NCBI GenBank assembly: GCA_030770425.1
Contig: JASJFT010000002.1
Coordinates: 62,001 to 126,000, forward strand
Source: Darksidea phi
Lineage: Eukaryota > Ascomycota > Dothideomycetes > Pleosporales > Lentitheciaceae
Direction of reading: 5' to 3'
Length of the DNA stretch: 64,000 bases
In this document: in pieces, positions 23,510-34,710 of the stretch
How positions within the stretch are numbered: the first letter of the stretch is position 1
Layout: each line of letters begins with the position of its first letter
Translations under genes and position numbers: made by a program
The notes under the pieces: model-generated
Seen by the model: the letters and a program-made list of their open reading frames with translations, nothing else
What the model was told of the DNA's origin: nothing
Database searches by the model: none

Positions 23510-24310
23510 AACCGCCTCCTTCAGCTTAAGTTGACAAATGGCTAATACAGCGTGTTTGCGCGGTTCGCCACTAACAAAGGACCGAACCCCCAAAAGGGTT
23601 TCTATACCACAAGCGGAGGCGCGTACATGCTCGATTTTCGGGTATATGCGGTAGTTGGAACAAACCGTTCTGCAAAAATCTGTATAAGAAGTCAATGCCT
23701 ACCGCGGCTTCCAAATCCAAGGTACTAGTGTGCGCCACGCTACACGCACTATCAATGCCCTTTTCAGTCAATTCTCGGCATAAAGCATTGTCCTCCACAA
23801 CTTATTAGCCACACATTCGTACATACTTAGATGCTAGAAATTGAGACTCTTCAGCCTTGCAAAAAGATTTAGATCGTCTTCCCCGGCATGTTCACTATTT
23901 CGTGCGAGGAGCCATTGCGCAAATATGGCCCCGTGGGCCTCCAGGCCTCCAGGCCTCCAGGCCTTTTCTACGCGTAACTGAAACGCACGACCACAAGGCG
24001 TTTTCGGCCCCCCACCAGGAACTTATTTTGGGACGCTTAGTTTGCTTATTCACACATTTGCATCTTATGAAGAGCATGCCGTCCAATTAGCCTTCACGCC
24101 AAGTCTGATAATGGCGAGCCACTTTCCTTTGATTGGGATAGCGGAGAGCTAGAGCTCCTCGGCTTAAGACCCCTCATGAAATTTGTTTTATACATCGCGT
24201 TGGACTTTATTTTGCGCGTTGGCTTTTTGCTATTCTTCAATTTGGGCGGGGCTACTATTGCGTGTTGCTTCTTGGTTTCGCTTTTGAAAGTGATAGTGAC
24301 AGGGAGAGCA
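23510..24310. other. Intergenic (801 bp) with a short GC-rich tandem repeat
   Basis: About 23935-23963 repeats the 8-mer GGCCTCCA roughly three and a half times (contains AGGCCT palindromes). The frame upstream of and continuous with the next gene (from 24176) encodes a hydrophobic stretch, but I treat it as 5' leader. No other gene is visible. Confidence 0.5.
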
Positions 24311-26441
24311 ATGGCTTCGACACCACAAACACTTGTCGACAGCGGAGCTACCACTGGAGCTGCAACGCCTGCGACGACGAATGCACAGCAAGGACACCAT
24401 GGGCATCATCACCATGCCGGAAGACGACTGCGCCAATTCCTACGACCAGACGGAAAGAAGGTCCATATAGCTGGCTCGCCCGAAGAAGCGAACATTCTGC
24501 GCAACACGCTTTCCAAAGACGAAAAGAATGGAGACTTCGATCTCGTCATCCACGGGTCGCCTGAACATGTGAATAGCACCGATGAACCAGAGGTATAGGA
24601 AAGGTTGCTAATGAAGTGCAGCTCGAAGCCCTCCGCCACACCCACCAACATCATTCCGAGAGACACCAGCAGCTAAAAGACGAACATGGTGACCTCGCCA
24701 CAGAATTCGAGCGCGTAATCCGCGAACTGGACGCGCTCTCTTCAGAACTACACATGGTCTCCTCCCACGCTGTCCAACTCGATGCCAACTTCTCAAAATA
24801 CGGCTACTCAGCTCATCTACGCACGAAAGACCCTTCCCCCTCAAGCTCAGTGTCGCTGAATTCCGACAATGAGTTATTCGACAAGGACGCTTGGGCTGCT
24901 GAGCGCAAGTTGGGCTCGACCATGCGTTTCTACCAGAAACCTATCGTAAGGCAGTATTTTCACAAGGGGCTGCTCTGGCGTGCGAGGGAGGCGCAGGAAG
25001 TCGCCAGTTACGAACTCTTCATCGACCTGTTCTATGTCGGTATCATTGCCATCACGGGCGACGCCGCCGCCGAACATCCCACGGGCGAATCCCTCCTCCA
25101 CTTCAGTATCGTGTTCATCATGGGCTGGAAGTTCTGGAGCGACATCGGATTACTCATTTCCTGGTTCGACTCGGACGATATCTTGCGCCGGTTCAGCGTC
25201 CTTTTCATCTTGACGTGTTTGCTGGGCTTTACAACGAACATTGCTGACGCATTCAAACACACATATACGCCCCTGGTGGCTTTCTACCTCGCCGCCCGCC
25301 TCTTCATGGGCTTCTCACTTCTCTGGTACGCCTACGACATCCCCATGGTGCGCTCCGCCATGCTCGGCCATGGCATCCTCAACATCATCCCCGCCGCCTT
25401 CTGGATCGGAAGCATCTACGTCGATGAACCAGCCAAACAAGGCCTCATCTGGCCCGCGCTGGCCCTCGACACGTTCGGCTACAGTCTAATGATTGTAGTC
25501 CAACGACCCGAGTCCTGGCTTCCTTCGCAAAAGGCGATCACTTGGGTGAAGAAGCGGTTCGAGTTCTTTCCTGGCGCGAATATCGAGCATCGCATCGAAC
25601 GGACCGGCGCGTTCGTCACCCTCGTGTTTGGCTCTTGTGTGTTGGGCTTGTTGTATCAGAGCAGCAAGGAGTTTGGTATCAACGCCTTCTTCGGCAAAGC
25701 TGTATTAGGCCTCATACAAGCTTTCACCTTCAATTGGCTTTATTTCGAAATCGACAGTTTCAATCTGCATACACATGCTATTCGACGCTCCGTCGTCTCT
25801 GGTAAAGTCCTTCCTGCCCTCTCCCCCCGCATACATTATACTAATACGCACTAGCGATGATATGGTTCTCCATCCACCTCCCTTTCATCATGTCCTTCGT
25901 ACTCTCCGCCTCCGCACTCGGCATGCTCGTCCGCGCCCACGACTGCCCAGACGCGCCAGTAGAAAGCCTCTTCGAAACCTTCATCCCCCGCTCCGAAGGG
26001 CACATCTCGGACGGCCTCTGCTGGTTCTACTGCGGCGGCCTCGGCATATCCCTCTTGTGCATGGCCGTCATAGCCGCGACACACGAGCACAAGAAAATAC
26101 CGCACCTGCGTCTAGGAAAGAATAAACGGCTTCTCTTCCGCGGCCTGGTGTCGATTGCGATTATACTGCTGCCGCTGGCGCATTTGAATAGTTTAGATCT
26201 TGTGGGCACGACGATGGGACTTGTGGGTGCGGTGTTGGCGGTTGAGCTCGTTGGTGCGAGTTGTACAGGGGATAATATTCTGTGGGATAGTCATTGTAGG
26301 AGGGGGAGGGCGAGGTATGATGGTGAGTGTGAGCTGAAGAAGGGGGAAATGGAGAAGATGGCGAAAGAGGGCAAGGTGGTCAATGTGGAAGAGATAGCGC
26401 GGAGGGAGACGGAGTTGAAGGGTGTTGCTGGACATGTTTAG
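24311..26441 (+). CDS. LtrA-family (low temperature requirement A) membrane protein
   Basis: Proposed exons 24311-24568, 24622-25801 and 25855-26441 encode about 674 aa. After a His-rich, disordered N-terminus (HHGHHHHAGRRLRQFLRPDG) and a helical segment, the LtrA core follows: ELFIDLFYVGIIAITGDAA, then about ten membrane helices, with AAFWIGSIYVDEP and NWLYFEIDSFNLHTHAIRRS. The molecular function of LtrA proteins is unknown; the name comes from a cold-growth gene in Listeria. The first intron is ambiguous: the donor nearest the stop would give a 29-nt intron (24593-24621), while a GTGAAT donor at 24569 gives a normal 53 nt. Both keep phase and differ by eight residues. A start at 24176 would add 45 hydrophobic residues, which I consider leader sequence. 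Confidence 0.82.
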
Positions 26442-26515
26442 TGTGAAGCTGTGGTGTTTTGGCTTGGGGACGATTGGAAAGCATATATGGTATACAATTA
26501 TGGTGGAGAATGAGA

Positions 26516-28038
26516 CTACTCCCTACGGTTATACTTGTTCCAGGTGTATGCTATGACAAGTGCGGCAACGGTGATGCGGCCTAGCAGTGCTGTGGCTACA
26601 GCTTTCCGTACGATGGGATAGTATCCCTCCAGCATGGAGTTCACAGCCGCTCCCCGAGCCACCATCTTCGCACGGCCAGTCTTGCCCCAATTGCGGCCTA
26701 CACCCAGGCCTGCGATGCCCACTTCGCCCGGTTGGTCTTCCTCTTCTGGCACCTCAGGCAGATCCTGCTTCGGCATTTCTGCCGCATCTACAGCCTCTTC
26801 TGCGATGCCGGTAGACGTAGATTCTGCAATGGCGCTCATCTCACGAGACTTCTCCTTGCGGAACCGGTACGACATGGCCCACATGACGAAGCGCACGTCC
26901 CAGTTTGTAAAGGTTGGGTAGGTCCAAAGCTCGAGGGCGTTGTGTGGCGGCAAATGCTCCAAGAAGTCCGATACGACACCCAACGTCAACCCCCAGAGTA
27001 AGAGCGGTGGCTGTTTCTGCGCGTATCCCGCCTCTGGCCCCAAAACCGCCTCCCTGATAGTCCCTACGACTCCTCTTCCCGGGGCTTCCCCTTCCGGTAT
27101 GAAACCAGGTATCGAGGAGCAGTTTGTAGAGACTGATGGTATGAGACGTATTGCCGCGAACATCATCTTCGAGAGCATGGCTTGCAGGAACCAGCGCTTT
27201 ATGCCTAGTTCGGAGCGGGCGAGGCGGGCGGATACGTCAGCGTATTCGTAGGTGCGGAGGGAAGGAGCTTGGAGTGCGCGGAGGGGGACCCAGTGTGTTG
27301 CAGCGACTTCGGTGGGTTGGAGACGTTGAGAGGGGTATTGCGGAGAGGTTAAGAGATAAACGTAGGGGCAGAGAACCATCAATCTACATATTTTAGCATA
27401 TGTCCAAGCTTTGAGAGAGTGGGATGGCTCTATGGCTGGGGCGGACGAGACTTCAGAGTGAGAACTTACGGTACCTTGCCCCAACTGGTTGTGACTATTC
27501 TTTGAGGTAAGTTCCCCACCGTTATCGCATTGTGATAGCCCAGATCTATGCCCACCTCCTCCAATGCCTCCCTCATGGCCGTGACCTGATCATCCTCATC
27601 CTCTGGGTCTCTCTTTCCACCCGGCAGCGCTACATGCCCTGTCCACTTGTCGCCCACCCTCGTTGCCCGTTTGATAAACAATAACTCAGGATCCCCATGC
27701 TTCACCCAGTCCTGCTCGAAGAAGGCATCGAGTATATCTTTGAATGAAAGCCTGTGAGGCGCATGTGAAGCCACCGACGACCTCCTTCGTTGCTGTGTAG
27801 GACTGTAAGGGCGCGAAAGCGGATGCTGTAGCTGGATAGGCTTGTCTGGTACCGAAGGCCAGTGCGAGTAATTAGGCTGTATGCGGAGGATGAGAGCTAC
27901 AGAGGCGCGTTTGGGAACGTTGGGTGGGCACGCGACTTCGGGGTAGGGGTGTGCGTTTAACTCGAGGAGGACGGTTTTCAGGTGGGTGATTAGCTCTTCT
28001 GACCTTGTCTCGGAAGACATTCTGACGTGGAATAGCAA
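26516..28038 (-). CDS. Nudix hydrolase with C-terminal membrane segment
   Basis: Exons 27470-28038 and 26516-27383 (86-nt intron, GTAAGT…TGTAG) encode 478 aa; starting at the second Met (28020) would give 472. The Nudix box lies at about residues 140-164: GGKRDPEDEDDQVTAMREA followed by LEEVGIDL, with one residue more than canonical between the Gly and the first Glu (G-X6-E-X7-REUXEEXGU). Such enzymes cleave nucleoside diphosphates linked to another moiety; a CoA-diphosphatase-like (Pcd1/NUDT7-type) role is possible but not proven. The downstream half is less conserved and ends with a hydrophobic segment (ALLGRITVAALVIAYTW) that may anchor it to a membrane. It lies head to head with the purine gene. 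Confidence 0.88.
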
Positions 28039-28484
28039 ACGAGTACAGTCGGAGGTTACATGGGAAGCATCGTGAAAGCAGATGGGAAAGTAAGACGCGA
28101 AAGCCTCGGCCCAGAATTAAGTATTGATTGATGATTGGCTAATAGGGAGGTACTGAGGAATTACGAGGATTACGAGCTCGTTTGTAGGTGGACAACAATC
28201 CTTCAGGCAGCAATTGAACTGCTGGTCGAATGGCAATGTAGAGAGACGTTGTACTTCCGAGATTGGTGTTTGCCGTCGGGGTAGAGGGTTGTTAGTTGAG
28301 CTCGGGCCACTCAGCCTTTGCCGAAGTCGGGAGGGGCAGCAAACGAGACGTCAGTCTTGGGCGGGCAACACAAAATTTTGAGGTCGCAGCCTAACTACCA
28401 GGTAGTCCTGTCCCATTTGATACCCGGGGTTTTCTCCTTCGTCTTCCAGGTACCTTTACTCAGCTGAAACTCCAAGACTTCACA
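28039..28484. other. Divergent promoter (446 bp)
   Basis: Shared upstream region of the Nudix and purine biosynthesis genes. No gene or strong motif is visible. Confidence 0.5.
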
Positions 28485-30381
28485 ATGGGCAGCCAAAAGA
28501 CTGGTAAATTTACAGGGAGCGCCTTGCAGCGAACCGTCACTGATGGTCTATAGCTATTCTGTCGGTATACGATAAGACAGGCCTGCTCGACCTGGCGAAG
28601 GGCTTGCACGACAATGGCGTACGTCTGCTGGCTTCCGGCGGCACTGCGAAGATGATTCGACAGGCGAACTTCCCGGTCGAAGATGTCTCCGCAATCACCA
28701 AAGCGCCCGAGATGCTCGGCGGCCGCGTCAAGACGCTCCACCCCGCTGTCCACGGAGGAATACTCGCGCGAAATCTCGAATCGGACGATTCGGACCTTTC
28801 TGCGAACAGTATCGACAAGATCGACTTCGTGGTCTGCAACTTGTACCCCTTCTCGGAGACGGTTGCTAGAATCAACGTTACAATCCCAGAGGCGGTTGAG
28901 GAGATTGATATTGGTGGTGTTACGCTGTTGAGAGCAGCGGCAAAGAACCATTCCCGCGTTACCATAATCAGCGATCCGAAGGACTACCACGACTTTTTGA
29001 CCGAATTGAAGGAACATGGCGAGGTTACGGAGAAGAGCAGGCAAAAATATGCGCTGAAGGCGTTCGAGCAGACTGCTGCATACGACAGCTCCATCTCCGA
29101 CTTCTTCCGTAAGAAGTATGCTGGTGAAGGCGAGCAGCAGCTACCCCTCCGATACGGCGCGAACCCGCATCAGAAGCCGGCAACAGTATTCATGCAAGAT
29201 GCCCAGTTGCCGTTTAAGGTGCTATGTGGTGCCCCGGGATACATCAACCTGCTAGATGCGCTCAACGCGTGGCCACTGGTACAAGAGCTTAGCAAGGCGC
29301 TCAGCTACCCGGCTGCTGCAAGCTTCAAGCACGTCTCACCTGCCGGCGCAGCCATTGGTGTACCCCTGAGTGAGGAGGAGAGGAAGGTTTATATGGTTGA
29401 TGACATTGATGGGATTGAGAACTCAAGACTGGCGCAAGCCTATGCGAGGGCTCGTGGTGCGGACCGCATGTCGAGCTTCGGAGACATGATCGCTCTTTCC
29501 CATGAGGTTGACGTACCGACCGCGAAGATCATCAGCCGTGAGGTATCAGATGGTGTCATCGCGCCTAAGTACACTGATGAGGCCCTCGAAATCCTAAAAA
29601 AGAAGAAGGGTGGAAAGTACCTCATTCTCCAGATGAACCCGGATTACGTTCCCGGTCCAGTCGAGACAAGGACAGTATTCGGCATCAATCTACAACAACA
29701 CCGCAACGATGCAAAGATCTCGCCTGCGGATACCTTCAACACAGTCATCGCCCCCAAGAACTCAAGTCCACTGCCAGAGTCTGCCCTGCGGGATCTGACA
29801 GTTGCCACTATCGCGCTCAAGTATACCCAATCAAACAGCGTCTGCTATGCGCTCAACGGCCAGATCATTGGGCTCGGTGCTGGCCAGCAGTGTAAGTACC
29901 TCTTCAATTACCTTCTACTTGCTCTTTGTTAATTTCTTCAGCTCGCATTCACTGCACCCGTCTGGCCGGCGACAAAGCCGACAATTGGTGGATGCGTTTC
30001 CATGAGCGTACACTCTCTCTCAAATGGAAGAAAGGCACAAAGCGACCCTCAAAATCCAATGCCATCGACCTTCTCTGCTCTGGTCTCGTCCCAGACTCCG
30101 GTATCGAGCGCGAAGATTTCGAGTCTCACTTTGAAGAGGGCCAAGTGCCCCAGCCCTTCACGACCGAGGAGCGCACCGCATGGTTACAGAAGCTGGACGG
30201 TGTTGCTCTTAGCTCAGACGCTTTCTTCCCGTTTATCGACAACGTCTTCAGGGCGGCGAGAAGTGGGACCAAGTACATTGCAGCGCCGACGGGGAGCCAG
30301 AATGATGGCGCGGTATTCGAGACGAGTGAGAAGTTAGGAATCACATTTGTAGAGCAGCATGTGAGACTGTTCCATCACTAG
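28485..30381 (+). CDS. ADE17: Bifunctional AICAR transformylase / IMP cyclohydrolase
   Basis: Exons 28485-28503, 28554-29891 and 29942-30381 encode 598 aa. The protein carries out the last two steps of purine synthesis: formyl transfer from 10-formyl-THF to AICAR, then ring closure to IMP. The N-terminal MGS-like cyclohydrolase domain shows [12 protein letters not shown] and [18 protein letters not shown]; the transformylase part shows [25 protein letters not shown] and [12 protein letters not shown]. Exon 1 is only 19 nt (MGSQKT plus one base), and the 50-nt intron behind it restores [18 protein letters not shown]. Yeast has two copies, ADE16 and ADE17; filamentous fungi normally one, so the symbol is by homology. 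It shares a promoter region with the Nudix gene. Confidence 0.96.
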
Positions 30382-30596
30382 ACAAAGTGGGTCTTGGTTG
30401 CTAGTGATTAGTGCCGCCTAGGTACGTCACGAATTACGGTATCAACAATTTGCATTAGAATAGCCCTGCGCGATGGCTTTGGACGGAATGATATCAAAAA
30501 CTTTCTTCCCTTCACATGATACCCACATACTGCAAACGTCCAACATGCCAACCACTCTAATCAATCTCACTCCTCTCCACCCACTTAACTGCACCT

Positions 30597-31193
30597 CTAC
30601 TGGACCATCGGCAACGGCCTGTCGCGTCGGTCCACATTTGTAGACTTTGCCAACGGTCCCTCCCGCTGCCACTCATGATACGCTCGAAACACATCTTCCA
30701 CCCATAAGCCTCTGAGACATTCCCACGTCAACTCTACCAGAAGCTCCACCCCGCTGATTCCCGTATACAACAGCATAGAACCTTGGTATGTTCCATCCTG
30801 CTCTCTTTGCACAACACTCAGAGTGAGTTTGCGCAGATCAGCGGTATAACACCAGAGGTCAACTAGCGTCTGCAAGATTTTCTGCGTACCGTCTTCTCCA
30901 AGTACGATTTCTATTTTTACAAGCTTGAATCGGAGTAATGTTTCTCTGCAAACGAAATGGGTCAGTCAGTAGTCTGCGTGCTTTTGTTGTAGGTACGTTG
31001 GGACTCTCGCCGGTATACTCCATTCTTTATCGAAGAGTTTAGAGAGGATGTCGAAGGCTTCGGTGGTGAGCTTTTTGCAGACGAGGAGGATCGGTGGGGT
31101 GCTTCTTTGCGAGATGTAGGGTAGCGGATGTGCGGACTTGGTGGGGACGCTGCGCCATGCCTCGAAGCGAACGTTGTTCTCACGTCGGACCAT
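30597..31193 (-). CDS. Small fungal protein of the LPxELRxxIY-type (F-box-superfamily-like), possibly truncated
   Basis: Exons 30997-31193 and 30597-30945 (51-nt intron, GTACCT…TTGCAG, branch CTGAC) encode 181 aa beginning MVRRENNVRFEAWR. The joined protein reads …PARVPTETLLRFKLVKIEI…LQTLVDLWCYTADLRKLTLSV. The blocks LPYISQRS, PPILLVCKKLTTEAFDIL and LRKLTLSV are typical of a large family of uncharacterised fungal proteins that usually start with an 'LPxELRxxIY' F-box-like helix. That helix is found upstream but out of frame and interrupted (31194-31332), so this frame may be a truncated or decayed gene. No catalytic residues are recognised. Confidence 0.55.
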
Positions 31194-31332
31194 ATTAAAT
31201 ATAGAAGTAAGGGTCCGGTAGAACCACGATGTAACACAGGATTTGCAGGCGGAGTTATGTTGGTAGGGCGAGGAGGGGAGGTGGCGTTGTTGGTGTGGGT
31301 ATGAGGTTGAGAAGGGACACGATGCTGAGCAT
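31194..31332 (-). pseudogene. Broken 5' part of the F-box-like gene
   Basis: From an ATG at 31332 the minus strand reads MLSIVSLLN… to LLALPT, a TAA at 31255-31257, then LRLQILCYIVVLPDPYFYI, a TAA at 31195-31197, and one base later the ATG (31193) of the downstream frame. 'LPT-x-LRLQI' is the start motif expected for this family, so this is probably the lost N-terminus. No GT donor is available to splice the first stop out. Confidence 0.5.
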
Positions 31333-31629
31333 GGTGAGGCGATTGCGTTCTATGTGGACGGATGGGAGGTACTCCTCGCTATGCGCTGAACGATGATAGG
31401 TATTAGGACGGCACCGGGCAGCGTAAGGTTCGAAGTCTCAAAGAGCGTTTTTTCTCGTACTATGGTGGGGTAAGAGAAGAGGTAGCTTGCGACATGCTCG
31501 CGTAGTACAAGCTTCTGCTTGATTGCGGCGTAGCACCTCTAGATTGATCGGTGAGTGTCAACGTAGTAATCCCTAGTTCTGATATCCGGAAAAACAGAAA
31601 CAAAATAGAGACGTTTTGCGCCTCTACAA
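31333..31629. other. Intergenic
   Basis: About 300 bp between the F-box-like remnant and the end of the HeLo-like/LRR gene. I see nothing in it. Confidence 0.4.
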
Positions 31630-34178
31630 CTAAGTGCGCCTTTTAGTCCGCCCTAGGAGCAAATCTGCTCGCTCGAAAACCGTCAAACTAGGTCGAGCCT
31701 TGACAGAAGTACCAGTAGTTGGACTAGAGAGCGTTGGACGTGCTTCGTCAAGAGCACTCAGCTGCTCATATGTTGGCATAGAACTGTTGAAGGAACGCCT
31801 CCGCGGTGCCGTGATATTTGTAGTCCGATATCTATTTGATACATCATGCGAGCGAGCTTTTCGGTGTTTTCGTAAGATCTGGTTCGTGGGAGACTCCACC
31901 CCACTTGATTGTTGTATGTGCACTGTGAAGGCTGGTTGCGATTGAGACCTTGAGTGGTCGCTTTCGGCTCCATCTGATTTTGGAGGCATATCGCTTGCAA
32001 AGCTTGGACTGTCGTAGCCGTTTTGGGTGCCAAAATACGGGAATGTCCGTCCGATAGGTGGCAATGGCTCGATACCAAAATCGGCCTCTAGCTCATCGAG
32101 GGGAAAACTCTGGGGCTGAAGCGTTACAGGCGATAGCCCTTTTATTGCGCGTCCTTGATCCAAGTCAGCTAATTTTCGTTCCTTGTTGGTAGTTGGAGAG
32201 GTGCCTATTCCTATGCGAGCCACGTGTGCTATATGAACGGAAGACGGACATCGGGTTAATTCAACGAGGAGAAAATGGCGCCTGACTTACCGGCGTTAGG
32301 CGAAAGCTTAAAAGTCATCTTGAGAAAAGCTTTCAATCGCTTCGTATTCTGGGCACATTCTTCATCGTCGTCCTGCGGTGTTGGAGCATATCGGGTTGGC
32401 ATGAAGGCGTCGAGTGCCTGACCCGTGGGAAAATCAATAGAGTTCTGTCGGTACTTGAGGAGCGATAGTCTGGACATGTCCCCAACTGCGAGGGGTAATC
32501 CTCGAATTGAGTTGTCGTCTATCGAAAGATATCTCAGAGATGCTAATTGTGATATGTTGTCCGGTAGAGCACGCAACTCATTCTGACTCATGTCTAGAAA
32601 TTCCAAGGAGGAGAGCCGTAGAACTGGACTGGGTATTGACTTAAAGTTGTTTCCCTTGAGATCCAGCCGTCGAAGTTGAAAACAGTTCCGAAATATTGGT
32701 AGTAGGTTGTTGAGCCGGTTGAGGGACAAGTCCAATCTAGCAACCCTATGATGCAACGCTTTGATCGCAAGTCTGGGTAACTCTACCATCTCCCTATCGC
32801 GTAAAGCGATTGCTAGGTCCTTTGAACTGTCATCATAACTGTCAATCTGACGCTTGACCAGCCTAATAATCTCCCGTGCTTCCGGTCGGTCCTGTGTAGC
32901 CCACAACTCGTCATAACTCAGAACCTCTAGCCCGGTTCGATCGGATTCTGGTATCGCAATCGTGGGACTATTTGGTAGATTCGGTAGGGAATTGGAGATG
33001 TCTCGTTTTAGTATGTTCAAGATGAGGGCGCGATCACCCAGAGGTTGTTGCAAAAGCCATTCCAGAACCATGCGATAGAAGGGGTCTACATGAGCTTTCG
33101 GTTGAAAGGCTATTCTCGTAGAAGGCGATGCTGTATGTCGCAATGCCGTTGGCGAAGACTTGTCTGGTGCCGAGCCCTCTTTGGGCGGTGTGTACTGGCG
33201 GTTGACGGTTGCATTTTCTCCCGTCGTTGTCCGTGGATGATTTGAAGAACCTGATGACAACGAAAAATTAGTAGACCAACGTTGGCTTATCCTGCGTTGA
33301 TCCTCAACCATTAGCCATGACAGCCTCTCACTTTGTCGAGAGACTTGTCCTTGTATCTGATGGGCATCGAATATTGATCTCCTTGAGAGACTGGACCGGA
33401 TTGAATCAATTTCTTCCCTCGCTAACCCAACGAGACTATCAACCCAGGGACTGGTAGTGAGCGTTTGCCCATTATTTTGTGTACTCTCACAATACTCTGG
33501 AGGAGCCTCCAAAGCTTGTGGCAGAGCTGGCTTTTGATACTGCTGTTCGATTTGCTCGAGATCAATCATTGACGCCCGATGCTCAAGCTCGAGACTTTGT
33601 AAGAGTGATCGGTCGGTTTCCTCACTGGGAGCAAGTTCCACAGGAGTTTGTGTTGCCCTATGCGGTAGTTAGAATCTTTGGTTTTGACGTTTGTCGGTAA
33701 CCAGGTACACGTACGGCTGTCGAGCAACTTTCTCCGCAGTATTAAGAGTAGCTAGCATCAGCGCGAGATTCGATTTGTACGCCTCAATTGCCGCCCGTAG
33801 TACCATGATCTTCGGTTTCTGGAAGACAGCCCATTGGACTCGTCCGACGAGACCAAACTTGCCGTCCTTTCCATCCTTACCCTTCGTTATGCCCTTCAGA
33901 CTTTCTGAGGCGTCCAGGATCTCTGTGAACATTTCCATGCTTGTCTCTGTCATCGGTTCGATCAACTCCGCGCAATGTCCATAATAGTGCGAAGCCTGTA
34001 TCTTCTCGATTGTCTCTCCCAGCGTCTTGATAACAGCACAGAAGGACCGAATCTCGCTCCCAATCATTCTCGCTTCTTTGCCCGCGGACCCTACATCGGC
34101 GGCGAGCTGTGAGAGCACGAGCGTGACCTTTGTACCTGCTGATATTATGCCTATGATACTGCCTGCGAATTCGGCCAT
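31630..34178 (-). CDS. HeLo-like N-terminal domain protein with leucine-rich repeats
   Basis: Exons 33715-34178, 32291-33657 and 31630-32228 encode 809 aa. Residues 1 to about 155 (MAEFAGSIIGIISAGTKVTL…LMLATLNTAEKVARQP) resemble the helical N-terminal domain found on fungal STAND/NLR and HeLo-like proteins. A long Ser/Gln-rich linker follows. At about residues 455-565 are four to five leucine-rich repeats: RVARLDLSLNRLNNL, QLRRLDLKGNNFKSIP, LEFLDMSQNELRALP, LRYLSIDDNSIRGLP. The remainder is basic and disordered. No P-loop, NACHT or NB-ARC motif is present between the two domains. The first join uses donor GTACGT (33714) and acceptor CATAG with branch CTAAC, removing the TAA at 33669-33671; the second intron is 32229-32290. 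A role in self/non-self or stress signalling is only an inference from the N-terminal domain. Confidence 0.82.
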
Positions 34179-34710
34179 GTTTGTTACTTGACAAACAGCT
34201 GCACTTCAATGTTGGTTCGTAGAGTCACGACTGATAAGAAAAAACAGCGAGGAAAAAAAGGCGGAGGAATCGAGGTTGTCGGATTATAGATGTACCATCT
34301 GGCAGCTCTGAGAACGGTAGGTGAGGCTAAAGCAAGGTCGGATGAGTGGACGCTTTGTGGCGCAGCATCTGCAGAGAGGCAATGCATGAAAGGCATTATC
34401 CTGTTTGGAAACGGATGAAACACGACGCTTCATGCTTTCTACCGGAGCTCTGTTGGTAGTTTTCCTAGCTTTCCAATTGACGTCGTCAACACGCAATTGT
34501 TGTCGCTACTAGCTGAGTTGTTCCCAGTCACCTTTCCAACCGGAGGAAAAGGTCAATGCATTCAAACGGGGCTGTGGATAACATTCACAACTTGGTGCGT
34601 GAAGGATCGGGGAATTGATTCGCCGGGTACCGAAGGAGACCGCGGCTGCACTGAGCTCATCGTCCAAGATCCTCACCGCCAGCGCTCGGCCTTTCAATCA
34701 CTACTCCAAG
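34179..34710. other. Divergent promoter region (532 bp)
   Basis: Lies between the HeLo-like/LRR gene (-) and EMC7 (+). I see no gene; the frame upstream of EMC7 is continuous with it from 34615, but the signal peptide argues for the ATG at 34711. Confidence 0.5.

Noticed and set aside
24176..24310. Upstream in-frame extension of the LtrA-family protein with a hydrophobic stretch
   Set aside because: The T-rich leader would give an extra membrane segment not expected before the His-rich cytosolic tail; kept as an alternative start only.
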